From Candidatus Zixiibacteriota bacterium (GTDB taxonomy: Bacteria > Zixibacteria > MSB-5A5 > GN15 > JAAZOE01), in the NCBI GenBank assembly GCA_030668485.1, contig DAOUTW010000004.1, forward strand, positions 34,660 to 98,659: DNA of 64,000 nucleotides, given 5' to 3'. Both the position numbers and the translations under genes were made by a program. Below the pieces are notes generated by a model. That model saw nothing but the letters and a program-made list of their open reading frames with translations. It ran no database searches and was not told the DNA's origin. Positions 1 to 7,995 of this stretch are shown piece after piece; within the stretch, counting starts at the first letter, position 1, and each line of letters opens with the position of its first letter.

Positions 1-532
1 TAACGGCCAATGGCGGGCTGTCGGCGATTTTTTTGCCAAGGACGGTATAGATGGTCCAGGTGATGCATGAGGCCAGGACCATCCAGTCGCCGTAAGATTT
101 GATAAATTCGAGCGATCCCAGATTCCCTCTCGACACCAGAACCAGTACGCCGAAGGCGGCCAGAGCTGTGCCTGCTCCCTGCCGGAGTGTAATTCGCTCG
201 CCGAGAAAGACGAACGCGAAGATCAGGATAAAGACCGGGATGGTGGTTATCAGCCAGACGGTGTTGGTGGCGGTGGTGGTTTTCATTCCCTCGATTTGAA
301 TCAGCAAATGGGCCACCAGGACCAGCCCGCATCCCAGGGTCAATTTCCAGTACTGCCTGATAAAGCCAAAGGACAGTTTTTTTATTCCGGCCACGGCAAA
401 CATGACTGGAAGAGCCAGTATCAATCGGGCGGCAATAATTTGCGGCGGGGTCAGGTATTCCAGACACAGCTTGGTGGCAACGAATGAGATGCCCCAAATG
501 ACCACGGCGGCTATCAGAAGCAGGGAAATCAT
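1..532 (-). CDS. EamA/DMT-family transporter, 3' end outside window
   Basis: The reverse strand is open from an ATG at 532 to the window edge (177 codons, no stop). It reads as a polytopic membrane protein. The N-terminus begins MISLLLIAAVVIWGISFVAT, the usual first helix of an EamA (drug/metabolite transporter) repeat. A later segment reads FAFVFLGERITLRQ, the conserved end of the first EamA half (short loop, Glu-Arg, then the next helix). About half of a typical 290-300 residue protein is visible. It is divergent from the EamA gene starting at 583, with only 50 bp between start codons, so the two probably share a promoter region. The substrate cannot be told from sequence. Family assignment is firm; the start is likely but has no strong ribosome binding site. 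Confidence 0.82.
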   Translation of the reverse strand, partial: MISLLLIAAVVIWGISFVATKLCLEYLTPPQIIAARLILALPVMFAVAGIKKLSFGFIRQYWKLTLGCGLVLVAHLLIQIEGMKTTTATNTVWLITTIPVFILIFAFVFLGERITLRQGAGTALAAFGVLVLVSRGNLGSLEFIKSYGDWMVLASCITWTIYTVLGKKIADSPPLAV

Positions 533-582
533 AGCGGAATAAATGAATTGACCGGAGGCTTGGCAAGCCATATCATTCATCG

Positions 583-1458
583 ATGCGCGGCGCTTTGCTT
601 TATATCTCACTCGGTGTGGCCACTCTGGCAGTCAGTTGGGCTTCTATTTTCATCAAGCTGGCCGACGCCGATCCGATTGCCACCGCCTTTTACCGGATGG
701 CTTTTGCGGTTGTTATCCTTGCCCCGATTTCACTTCCCGGATTGATCCCTCACCTTCGTAAATTGTCTTCCCGCGATAAAGGCCTTCTGGTCCTGTCCGG
801 GGTATTCCTCGGCTTCCATTTTGCCGCATGGATCACATCGCTTAAGTTTACGACTATTTCCAATTCGGTTATCATTGTCGCCACTCAGCCGTTTTTCGTG
901 GCGATTATGGAGGCGGTGTTCTTCAAGGAGAAAATATCGCGCAATGCCGTTATCGGGATGGCTCTGGCGTTTGTTGGCATGATTATCATCGCTCAATCCG
1001 ATTTCAATCTCAGCGGCGATCATTTCCTGGGTGATATTCTGGCTTTGATCGGAGCTATCACTGCGGGAGGTTATCTAATGGTCGGGCGTCGTATCCGACA
1101 GAAGCTTGATAATCGGTATTATATCCTGCCGGTTTATACCATTGCCGCCGTGACTTTGCTGCTTATCGCCTTTCCTTTTCATTCGCCGATGATTGATTAT
1201 CCGTTTAAGTCATGGATCTATTTTTTCCTGCTGGCGCTGATTCCGACTATTTTGGGACATTCGCTTTATAATTATCTCCTCAAGTATATTCGCGCTCATC
1301 TGGTGGCGGTTACTATCCTCGGTGAACCGATTGGCGCGGCGGTTTTGGCTGCTATCATCTTTGCCGAATTGCCGTCAACGGCGACTTATATCGGGGGCGC
1401 CATGATCCTGAGCGGGATATTGTTGGCGTTAATCCGCAGGCGGCAGAAGCCGCTTTGA
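583..1458 (+). CDS. EamA/DMT-family transporter
   Basis: This 291-residue inner-membrane protein has about ten hydrophobic helices in two EamA repeats. The first repeat holds SWASIFIKLADADPIATAFY and the EAVFFKEKISRNA loop. The second holds the GHSLYNYLLKYI and LGEPIGAAVLA motifs. Both the length and the doubled architecture match the family of small-metabolite exporters and importers. The initiating ATG is the only start codon near the beginning of the open frame; a GGAGG at 554-558 is too far away to act as a normal binding site. The divergent neighbour belongs to the same family but is clearly different in sequence, so this is not a fresh duplication. Transport direction and substrate are unknown. 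Confidence 0.9.
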   Translation: MRGALLYISLGVATLAVSWASIFIKLADADPIATAFYRMAFAVVILAPISLPGLIPHLRKLSSRDKGLLVLSGVFLGFHFAAWITSLKFTTISNSVIIVATQPFFVAIMEAVFFKEKISRNAVIGMALAFVGMIIIAQSDFNLSGDHFLGDILALIGAITAGGYLMVGRRIRQKLDNRYYILPVYTIAAVTLLLIAFPFHSPMIDYPFKSWIYFFLLALIPTILGHSLYNYLLKYIRAHLVAVTILGEPIGAAVLAAIIFAELPSTATYIGGAMILSGILLALIRRRQKPL

Positions 1459-1939
1459 TGCTATTGCGCGGATGAGTTAAAGTTGAGTTTGTAAACCGCA
1501 ATCAAAGATCGTAGCCACCTGATTTCTTGAGAAACCCGGAGCAGAGCTCCGGGCCACGCGTCCGTGCTCGGGGATCAGACTGTCGCGCATGTCTGGATTT
1601 GAGGTGTGGCCGCGACCTCTGGGCGTGTTCCGTCAGGAAAGGATTCCTGACGGCGCAGAGAAGGATTGAGGGGGAAACTACGATCTTGAATTAGGGCGCT
1701 TGGTGGAATCCCGACGATAGATTGCCGCGTCGGCCCCATCTTCACTTCGCTCAGATTTTATGGGCCTCCTCGCAATGACCGCGTTCGGCGATCAGACTGT
1801 CGCGGGGTGGGGCACCAGTCAGATCGAAATGTGGCTGGTGCTTTCAGTCTGGAAGCGTTTCCTTCAGGAGTTTTCGCTTTTAGAATCCGCAATATTGGCT
1901 ATATTGTTATTGATAAATCTACCTGCAGAAGGGAGCAAC
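1459..1939. repeat. Hairpin-rich intergenic repeat cluster
   Basis: This 481-bp stretch has no credible gene. It holds two perfect short hairpins: 1535-1553 (8-bp stem, 3-nt loop) and 1630-1653 (10-bp stem, 4-nt loop). A 15-bp sequence, GATCAGACTGTCGCG, occurs at both 1573-1587 and 1790-1804, and an imperfect stem (gcaccag/ctggtgc) lies near 1810-1843. The stretch around 1715-1785 (attgccgcgtcgg ... ctcgcaatgacc) resembles dispersed intergenic repeats seen in many environmental bacterial genomes. The open frame of the downstream peptidase extends back into this block, but that part is not typical protein. Confidence 0.5.
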
Positions 1940-4831
1940 ATGTCTACTGGAAACGGTGAAAAAGCCACTTACCTTCATAGGGAACCCTTGGGCGCCAGGG
2001 GAATTGCCCTCGTATTGATAATCTTTGTTCTGTTTGCACAGACCGCCTATTCTGAGATTTTAGAGATGGAATACTCCTTCGAATCTCCGCGAGTAGAGAA
2101 AGTAAAGATCGATGGTCAACTGTTTGATCGAGTGATTATGCCCGGATCTCCCAATGCAGGGCAAATTGGCCATCCGGCCTTGCCGGTTTATGGTACGCAT
2201 ATTCTTCTTCCGTTTGGCTATGAAATATCAAAGATTGAGGTCATTACCGGCGAGCGGATAATGGTTGGCTCCGGTTTTTCGATTGAACCGGTGGACAAAC
2301 CCTATATTTTATCGGAACCGGATAACCTGCCGCCCGTCTACTCAGATCCGTCGATTTACTCTCTTCCCACAGCCATCCCCCAAAATAGATTCGAGGAAGT
2401 CGGACTTCAGATTATGCACGGTTATCCAATTGAAATTTTGAGACTCAGCCCGGTGGAGTACATTCCTTCTACCGGGGAACTTTCCTACTATGAAAACATG
2501 ACGATTAAAATTACGATGACATCATCGGAATCGGTCGGCAAAGTTCTTCGAAATATCCCTTCGGATAGAGATGAAGTTGCCGCCAAGATAGATAATCCAT
2601 TGGCGCTGGCTACTTATGATAAAGTGGATAAAGCAGGCGGCAGGGGTTATGATATGTTGATTCTGACTTCATCGGAGTTGGTTTCGGCCTTTCAGCCTCT
2701 CAAAGATTATCATGATACAACCGGGGTGTCAACTGAAATCCATACCCTGGATATGGTCGGGGGGAGCGATGCGCATTCGATAAGAGATTATATAAGGCAA
2801 GAGTACATGAACAGCGGTATCCAATACGTCTTGCTGGGAGGGGACGATGACCTGATACCGGCTCTGAAGCTGTATGTCGTCTCATGGCCGGGTGATGATG
2901 CCGCCATCGAATACAATATGCCCGGAGATTTCTACTTCTCCTGTCTTGACGGGACCTTTAATTATGATATGGACTCCCGCTGGGGCGAACCGACCGACGG
3001 TGAAGGAGGGGGAGAGGTTGATCTATTGCCGGAAGTCCATGTAGGTCGCGTATCTGCGGGATCACCACAGGAGGTTACGAACCTCGTAAATAAGACCCTG
3101 GCATATGCGTCCAGCAGCGATCCGTATCTGCAGAAAGTGCTCCTGGCCGGTGAACAGCTTACCTTCGGAGGCTGGGGCGAGTACGGCGGTTATGCTATGG
3201 AAGAAATGGTTGATTATTCCGATGCTCACGGATTCATGACTTATGCCTTTCCGGAAGTCAAATATATTATCGACAAGCTCTATGACTATACTATCCTGCC
3301 CAATAATTACTGGCCGGGAAGTGAAATGATATCTCGTATCAATGCCGGATACCATATAATCGACCATCTCGGACACAGCGGACCCGGCTATGCGATGCGC
3401 ACCGATACCTCCATGCTTCGCTATCAGCTTAATAATACGGAATACGGTTTCATATATGCAGAGGGGTGCAGTGCCGGGCAGTTTGACCTGACCGACTGTT
3501 GGGCGGAATATGTGACCACGGTGCTGCCCACCGGCGCTTTTGGTTGTGTCGCCAATTCCCGCCTGGGTCTTGGGTCTCGCAGCACTCGGCACCCGGTACA
3601 TGTGTTCAATCGGGAATTCTGGGATGCCGTCTATAGAGCCGAGGAAGCGAAACCTCAGATCGGGAGGGCGATTTCAGACGCCAGGGCCGATCACGCCTAC
3701 CATGTCAATGATCCCGGGATACGATGGACATTATATGAAATTACTTTGTTTGGCGATCCCGCCGTGGCGATAAAATCTGTAAAGAGCATAGCAATAAGTT
3801 TTCCCGACGGTTTACCGGAGCGCATTCCTCCGCATACCCCGGTATCCTTCAATGTCCTGGCAACAGGTATTGGCGAGGGAATTCCGCTTTCGGGAAGCGG
3901 GCAGATATATTGTGCCGTTGATGGGGGTGGTATGGTAACGGTGCATATGGATGAAGTCTCACCGAACCTTTATGAAGCGACCTTACCGCCATTGCCATGC
4001 GGGAGTTCAATTGAGTACTGTGTGAGTGTCGATGAAAATGCCGGTGAGATATTCTATTCACCGGATCCAAGTACACCTCATCTATTAACGCCGATTTCCG
4101 ATTCCGTAGTTCTCTTTGAGGATGATTTCGAATCTGATCTTGGTTGGTCGATTTCCGGTGGATTGTGGCAAAGAGGTGTCCCGACCGGGCAGGGGGGAAC
4201 CGATCTGCAATATCCGGTGCCCGATCCGACCGAGGGGTGCAACGGCCCGAATGTCTTCGGCTATAATTTAAATGGCGATTACGAAAATAATCTACCGGCG
4301 GCATACCTTACCAGTCCGGCCATCGATTGCTCCGGCAGAGATAATGTTTACCTCAATTTCTGCCGCTGGCTGGGTGTCGAACAGCCTGTATACGATGAAG
4401 CGACAATTATGGTGAGCAACGATGGTGTAAACTGGACGCAGGTATGGATAAACTATGCGACAATCGGGGACCTTGAGTGGGAGCAAATGGAATATGATAT
4501 CAGCAGCATAGCCGCCGATCAATCCACCGTTTACCTGCGCTGGGTGATGGGGCCTACCGATGGGGGGCTGAGGTTCAATGGCTGGAATATAGACGATGTG
4601 CGCGTTAAGTCTTATGAATGCATCTCCTATCAATGCGGTGACGCCAATGGCGATGAAAATGCGGATGTTGCCGATGCCGTCTACCTGATCAACTATGTCT
4701 TCAAGGGCGGTCCGGCGCCTGATCCGATTGAATCGGGTGACGCTAATTGTGATGGGGATGTAAACGTCGCCGACGCGGTCTACATGATTAATTATGTATT
4801 TTCCGGTGGCCCGGAGCCGTGTTGCCCGTGA
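1940..4831 (+). CDS. Secreted C25-type (gingipain-like) cysteine peptidase with C-terminal dockerin
   Basis: The protein has 963 residues. The start chosen is ATG 1940, preceded by AGAAGGGAG; the frame is open further upstream but runs through repeat DNA. A hydrophobic signal anchor (GIALVLIIFVLFAQTAYS) lies at about residues 20-40. A propeptide-like region follows, then a C25 catalytic domain at roughly 240-590. The likely catalytic His479 sits in DHLGHSGPG and Cys510 in AEGCSAGQFD; the 31-residue spacing is close to that of gingipains. From about 725 to 890 lies a beta-sandwich of the kind attached to secreted peptidases (FESDLGWSISGGLW). Residues 899-963 are two dockerin-like calcium loops (DANGDENADVADAVYLINY and a second copy) ending in PEPCCP. 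The expected role is extracellular or surface proteolysis. Which partner the dockerin binds is unknown; no cohesin is visible in this window. Confidence 0.88.
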   Translation: MSTGNGEKATYLHREPLGARGIALVLIIFVLFAQTAYSEILEMEYSFESPRVEKVKIDGQLFDRVIMPGSPNAGQIGHPALPVYGTHILLPFGYEISKIEVITGERIMVGSGFSIEPVDKPYILSEPDNLPPVYSDPSIYSLPTAIPQNRFEEVGLQIMHGYPIEILRLSPVEYIPSTGELSYYENMTIKITMTSSESVGKVLRNIPSDRDEVAAKIDNPLALATYDKVDKAGGRGYDMLILTSSELVSAFQPLKDYHDTTGVSTEIHTLDMVGGSDAHSIRDYIRQEYMNSGIQYVLLGGDDDLIPALKLYVVSWPGDDAAIEYNMPGDFYFSCLDGTFNYDMDSRWGEPTDGEGGGEVDLLPEVHVGRVSAGSPQEVTNLVNKTLAYASSSDPYLQKVLLAGEQLTFGGWGEYGGYAMEEMVDYSDAHGFMTYAFPEVKYIIDKLYDYTILPNNYWPGSEMISRINAGYHIIDHLGHSGPGYAMRTDTSMLRYQLNNTEYGFIYAEGCSAGQFDLTDCWAEYVTTVLPTGAFGCVANSRLGLGSRSTRHPVHVFNREFWDAVYRAEEAKPQIGRAISDARADHAYHVNDPGIRWTLYEITLFGDPAVAIKSVKSIAISFPDGLPERIPPHTPVSFNVLATGIGEGIPLSGSGQIYCAVDGGGMVTVHMDEVSPNLYEATLPPLPCGSSIEYCVSVDENAGEIFYSPDPSTPHLLTPISDSVVLFEDDFESDLGWSISGGLWQRGVPTGQGGTDLQYPVPDPTEGCNGPNVFGYNLNGDYENNLPAAYLTSPAIDCSGRDNVYLNFCRWLGVEQPVYDEATIMVSNDGVNWTQVWINYATIGDLEWEQMEYDISSIAADQSTVYLRWVMGPTDGGLRFNGWNIDDVRVKSYECISYQCGDANGDENADVADAVYLINYVFKGGPAPDPIESGDANCDGDVNVADAVYMINYVFSGGPEPCCP

Positions 4832-5081
4832 TGCGGTTAGACTACATTTGATAAAAAGTTGGATTCATATCCAGTCTTTTAGTATTCGATGGCCGTGTAA
4901 CTCTGTAAATATCTTATCTGTAATGGGGGCTTTTTTGGGGAAGTCGCTTTTCAAGTTATAAATGAGTTTGCATATGACGGCCACCGGTTTATTTTGAGAC
5001 TGGTCGACAAATCGGCTGGCTTGTATTCCCGGAGATTCATAAACTTCGCGGAATGGCATATGGCAAAGGAGAATTTGCAGA

Positions 5082-6719
5082 ATGAATATAGACAAACAGA
5101 AAATTCGAAATAGAAACCAAAATCGATCGACAGTCGTGTGCCGGAATGGAATCGTTTGCACCAGTCAACCATTAGCCAGTATGGGAGGAGTAGACATCCT
5201 AAAAGCCGGCGGAAATGCCATCGATGCCGCCATCTGTGCCAATGCCATCCTGTGCGTTGTCGAACCGATGAGTTGCGGACCGGGCGGGGATCTTTTTGCC
5301 ATCGTTTGGATTGAAAAAGATAAGAAGCTATACGGACTGAATGCCAGCGGCCGTTCCCCTTACGATTGGACATTATCTGATCTGCAAGCCTTGGGATTGA
5401 CGGAAATTCCAACCTATGGACCACTCTCCTGGAGTGTGCCCGGTTGTGTCAGTGGTTGGGATGCGCTGCGAAACAGATTCGGGACCGCCGGCTTTGACAC
5501 CCTGATGGAAGCCGCGATTGAATATGGGAATGAAGGATTTCCCGTGACGCCAATTATTGCCCGTAGTTGGAATCAAATCGACCCGCACAAGTATCAGTTT
5601 TTGGGCCGGACATTTGCACCCCACGGCAAAATACCTGAATTTGGAGAGATTTTCAAGAATCCGGACATTGCCCGATTCTTTGATATCATTGCCCGCGACG
5701 GCGCCGAATCATTTTATCAGGGAGAAATAGCCGAGAGGATAGTCAAATACTCACAGGCCAACAACGGGCGTTTTTCGATGCGTGACTTTCAGGATCATTC
5801 GGTGGACTGGATCAATCCGGTAAGTTCGAATTACCGGGGCTATGACATCTGGGAACTCCCGCCCAACGGACAGGGAATAGCCGCCTTACAGATTCTGAAC
5901 ATTATTGAAAATTTCGACATGGCGTCGATGGCATCCAATTCCGCAGATCAATTACACCTCTTTATCGAAGCCAAAAAGCTGGCCTATGAGGACCGAGCTG
6001 TATACTACTCGGACATGGGCTTTGCCGAGGTCCCGTTGGAACAATTGATCTCCAAAGAATACGCACAGGCCAGGGCAGGTCTTATCGATCCTCAAAAAGC
6101 ATCCACAAATGTAACCCCCGGAAAGTTGGGCGGGCCATCCGATACCATCTACCTATCCGTAGCCGACAAAGATGGAAACATGATTTCACTTATTCAAAGC
6201 ATCTATCATGGTTTCGGTTCGCAAGAGGTCCCTGATAATCTCGGTTTCGCATTACAAAACAGGGGCCACCTCTTTTCACCAAATCCCAAGGACCTCAATA
6301 AACTGGAACCACATAAACGTCCTTTCAATACCATCATTCCGGGATTTGTGACAAAAGACGGCCAACCGGTATTCTCATTCGGTGTCATGGGCGGCGATTT
6401 TCAACCTCAAGGCCATGCGCAGGTTTTAATGAACATAATCGATTATGGGATGTCACCACAGCAGGCCGGCGAACAGCCACGGGTTGCTCATCTTGAAAGC
6501 TCCACTCCCACCGGGCACAAGATGACCGATTCCGGGTCGGTCGGTTTCGAACGGAACATATCGGAAAAGGTTAAAAGAGAACTCGCCGATAGGGGTCATA
6601 AAATTCTCTCCGATTCCGGAGTCTTTGGTGGTTATCAGGGAATTTGGCGCGAATCAAATCCTCGCCGATATTATGGAGCCTCGGATTCCCGTAAAGACGG
6701 CTGCGCCATCGGTTACTGA
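5082..6719 (+). CDS. Gamma-glutamyltransferase-family protein, cytoplasmic type
   Basis: The protein has 545 residues, starting at ATG 5082 behind AAAGGAG (5066-5072). The N-terminus carries the family signature (LASMGGVDILKAGGNAIDAA, then MSCGPGGDLFAIVW). The expected self-cleavage nucleophile is Thr355 in PSDTIYLSVADKDGNMIS. The sequence after that Thr resembles the oxamate amidohydrolase/YwrD-like branch more than classical periplasmic glutathione hydrolases (TTHFSVVD). There is no signal peptide, so the enzyme should be cytoplasmic and is unlikely to scavenge external glutathione. It should be made as a single chain that cleaves itself into two subunits before Thr355. The gene stands alone between two secreted-protein genes, with a terminator-like hairpin about 100 bp downstream. 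The actual substrate is open: gamma-glutamyl compounds, oxamate or another amide. Confidence 0.85.
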   Translation: MNIDKQKIRNRNQNRSTVVCRNGIVCTSQPLASMGGVDILKAGGNAIDAAICANAILCVVEPMSCGPGGDLFAIVWIEKDKKLYGLNASGRSPYDWTLSDLQALGLTEIPTYGPLSWSVPGCVSGWDALRNRFGTAGFDTLMEAAIEYGNEGFPVTPIIARSWNQIDPHKYQFLGRTFAPHGKIPEFGEIFKNPDIARFFDIIARDGAESFYQGEIAERIVKYSQANNGRFSMRDFQDHSVDWINPVSSNYRGYDIWELPPNGQGIAALQILNIIENFDMASMASNSADQLHLFIEAKKLAYEDRAVYYSDMGFAEVPLEQLISKEYAQARAGLIDPQKASTNVTPGKLGGPSDTIYLSVADKDGNMISLIQSIYHGFGSQEVPDNLGFALQNRGHLFSPNPKDLNKLEPHKRPFNTIIPGFVTKDGQPVFSFGVMGGDFQPQGHAQVLMNIIDYGMSPQQAGEQPRVAHLESSTPTGHKMTDSGSVGFERNISEKVKRELADRGHKILSDSGVFGGYQGIWRESNPRRYYGASDSRKDGCAIGY

Positions 6720-6815
6720 ATGTCTCGAGCCGGTCTACCACACTTTAGACATCTCAGAGTAAATTGCTTCATCCACTCTGCGAGTGGAGTACAATATGTA
6801 CCGCTTTTATAAATA

Positions 6816-6843
6816 AAAAGACCGGGTAGATTTCCGGCCTTTT
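6816..6843 (+). terminator. Terminator-like hairpin after the GGT-family gene
   Basis: An imperfect hairpin (aagaccgg/ccggcctt, one mismatched pair) is followed by TTTCT. It lies about 100 bp after the stop at 6719 and directly before a tRNA-3'-end-like fragment, the arrangement also seen at 7.8 and 10.2 kb. Confidence 0.5.
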
Positions 6844-6851
6844 CTACTATT

Positions 6852-6876
6852 TGGCAGTGGTGCGAGGAATCGAAAC
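6852..6876 (-). repeat. tRNA-3'-end-like fragment A
   Basis: Read on the minus strand, this segment has a T-loop-like TTTCGATTCC and runs to CACCACTGCCA, like the T-arm, acceptor end and CCA of a tRNA. By hand, 16 of 23 bases match the 3' end of the tRNA-Glu at 13189-13260 without gaps. No 5' half of a tRNA is present, so it cannot be a functional tRNA. Confidence 0.45.
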
Positions 6877-6983
6877 ATTATTACAATATTCAATTCCGAT
6901 AGACCTATACCGGACTCTACGCGTCAAAAGGTGTCAAGAATCAGATGGCTGAATTGGCAAACAAGGGTTAATTGTATTTTACA

Positions 6984-7012
6984 TTGACAAATAAACTGAT
7001 TATTCTTATAAT
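6984..7012 (+). promoter_or_regulatory. Consensus sigma-70 promoter
   Basis: TTGACA at 6984-6989 and TATAAT at 7007-7012 are separated by exactly 17 bp, matching the bacterial consensus at all twelve positions. It points at the small dockerin gene, whose ATG lies 70 bp downstream. No overlapping operator is obvious, so the gene may be strongly and constitutively expressed. Confidence 0.8.
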
Positions 7013-7082
7013 TAAATGTAAATGATAATAGTCTGCATCTGATTTAAACAGTAAAATGTATTTGTCATATGTGGAGGGAATA

Positions 7083-7748
7083 ATGTTTCGTTTAATCGTA
7101 GTCATGTTTGTTGTTATATGGCTTGTCCCTTGTAAGGCGTATACAAGTATTGCGTACATCGATGTACATGTAGTGAATTACTATTTTATTCATCTTACTG
7201 ATTTTCATGTTGGATACGAATCGAATCAAGGACTTGATCGATTAGCGTATGTGCCAAATTATATACGAGGTTTCAATCCCGAACCTGCCCCAACGATTGA
7301 ACCATTAGTGATTACGTGCCCTTCAGATACCCTCATTCCTATTAACTGCCCTGCTCATCCCGATTCGCTGGCTCTATATCCTCTGGTGTTGGGTGGCTGT
7401 ATGGCACAACCTTTCGTAAACTACACCGACGAATTCTTATTGGGCACCATTAGACGAACATGGATCGCCTCGGACACCTGCGAAAATTCGGATACATGCG
7501 TTCAGTATATCGGTCAAGGCCCACCGGGTCTTTGTGGCGTCTGCGGCGATGCCAATGGCGACGGCGATCTCAATGTTGGCGACGTCGTCTTCCTGATATC
7601 GTATATTTTCAAGGGTGGCCCCGCTCCCGATCCTGAGTGTAGGGGCGATGCCAATGGCGACGGTGGCACCAATGTCGGCGATGCTGTTTACCTCATAGCC
7701 TATGTCTTCAAGGGCGGTCCACCACCGGTGGAAGGGTGTTGTCCGTAG
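7083..7748 (+). CDS. Small secreted protein with HYR-like segment and dockerin pair
   Basis: The protein has 221 residues, starting at ATG 7083 behind GGAGGG (7073-7078); an in-frame ATG at 7056 has no binding site. The first 20 residues are a signal peptide (MFRLIVVMFVVIWLVPCKAY). Residues about 74-147 (ITCPSDTLIPINCPAHPDSL, later RRTWIASDTCENSDTCVQYI) resemble a single HYR-type Ig-like domain with paired cysteines. Residues 154-221 form two dockerin-like calcium loops ending GGPPPVEGCCP. No catalytic motif is visible, so it is probably a surface, adhesion or scaffold component. A perfect consensus promoter lies upstream and a strong terminator follows, so the gene is monocistronic. Residues 20-74 match nothing I recognise. 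Confidence 0.85.
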   Translation: MFRLIVVMFVVIWLVPCKAYTSIAYIDVHVVNYYFIHLTDFHVGYESNQGLDRLAYVPNYIRGFNPEPAPTIEPLVITCPSDTLIPINCPAHPDSLALYPLVLGGCMAQPFVNYTDEFLLGTIRRTWIASDTCENSDTCVQYIGQGPPGLCGVCGDANGDGDLNVGDVVFLISYIFKGGPAPDPECRGDANGDGGTNVGDAVYLIAYVFKGGPPPVEGCCP

Positions 7749-7778
7749 CCATCTGATTCATAATTAATGGACAATAGC

Positions 7779-7805
7779 AAAAGGCCCCGATTCTGGGGCC
7801 TTTTT
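7779..7805 (+). terminator. Rho-independent terminator
   Basis: An 8-bp stem (AAGGCCCC/GGGGCCTT) with a 6-nt loop is followed by TTTTT, 31 bp after the stop of the small dockerin gene. Confidence 0.85.
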
Positions 7806-7812
7806 GCCAATC

Positions 7813-7842
7813 TGGCAGTGGTACACCGCTCCGAACCTCTGT
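7813..7842 (-). repeat. tRNA-3'-end-like fragment B
   Basis: On the minus strand this reads CAGAGGTTCGG, then GTGTACCACTGCCA, again like a T-arm, acceptor strand and CCA. It matches the 3' end of the local tRNA-Glu at 14 of 23 ungapped positions and resembles fragment C more closely. It lies eight bases past the preceding terminator's T-run. Confidence 0.45.
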
Positions 7843-7995
7843 GGATGTTGAGAATTCCGAGAATAACAATCCCGTTCAACAGCGAAATTCTTGCAATATG
7901 AGGAGATATTTTACATATTCAAAATACTGAAGGACGAGAGTCCTGGTCTTGAACTTTTATCTACGAAAGCTCGGGTTAGAAGAGAGGATTACATC

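Noticed and set aside
1760-1939. Sixty extra N-terminal codons for the C25 peptidase
   Set aside because: They translate hairpin and repeat DNA and lack a binding site; ATG 1940 has a good one and precedes a signal peptide.
7891-7995. Upstream TTG start of the M3 peptidase
   Set aside because: The added 35 residues would bury the signal peptide; TTG 7996 has a better binding site and gives a clean leader.
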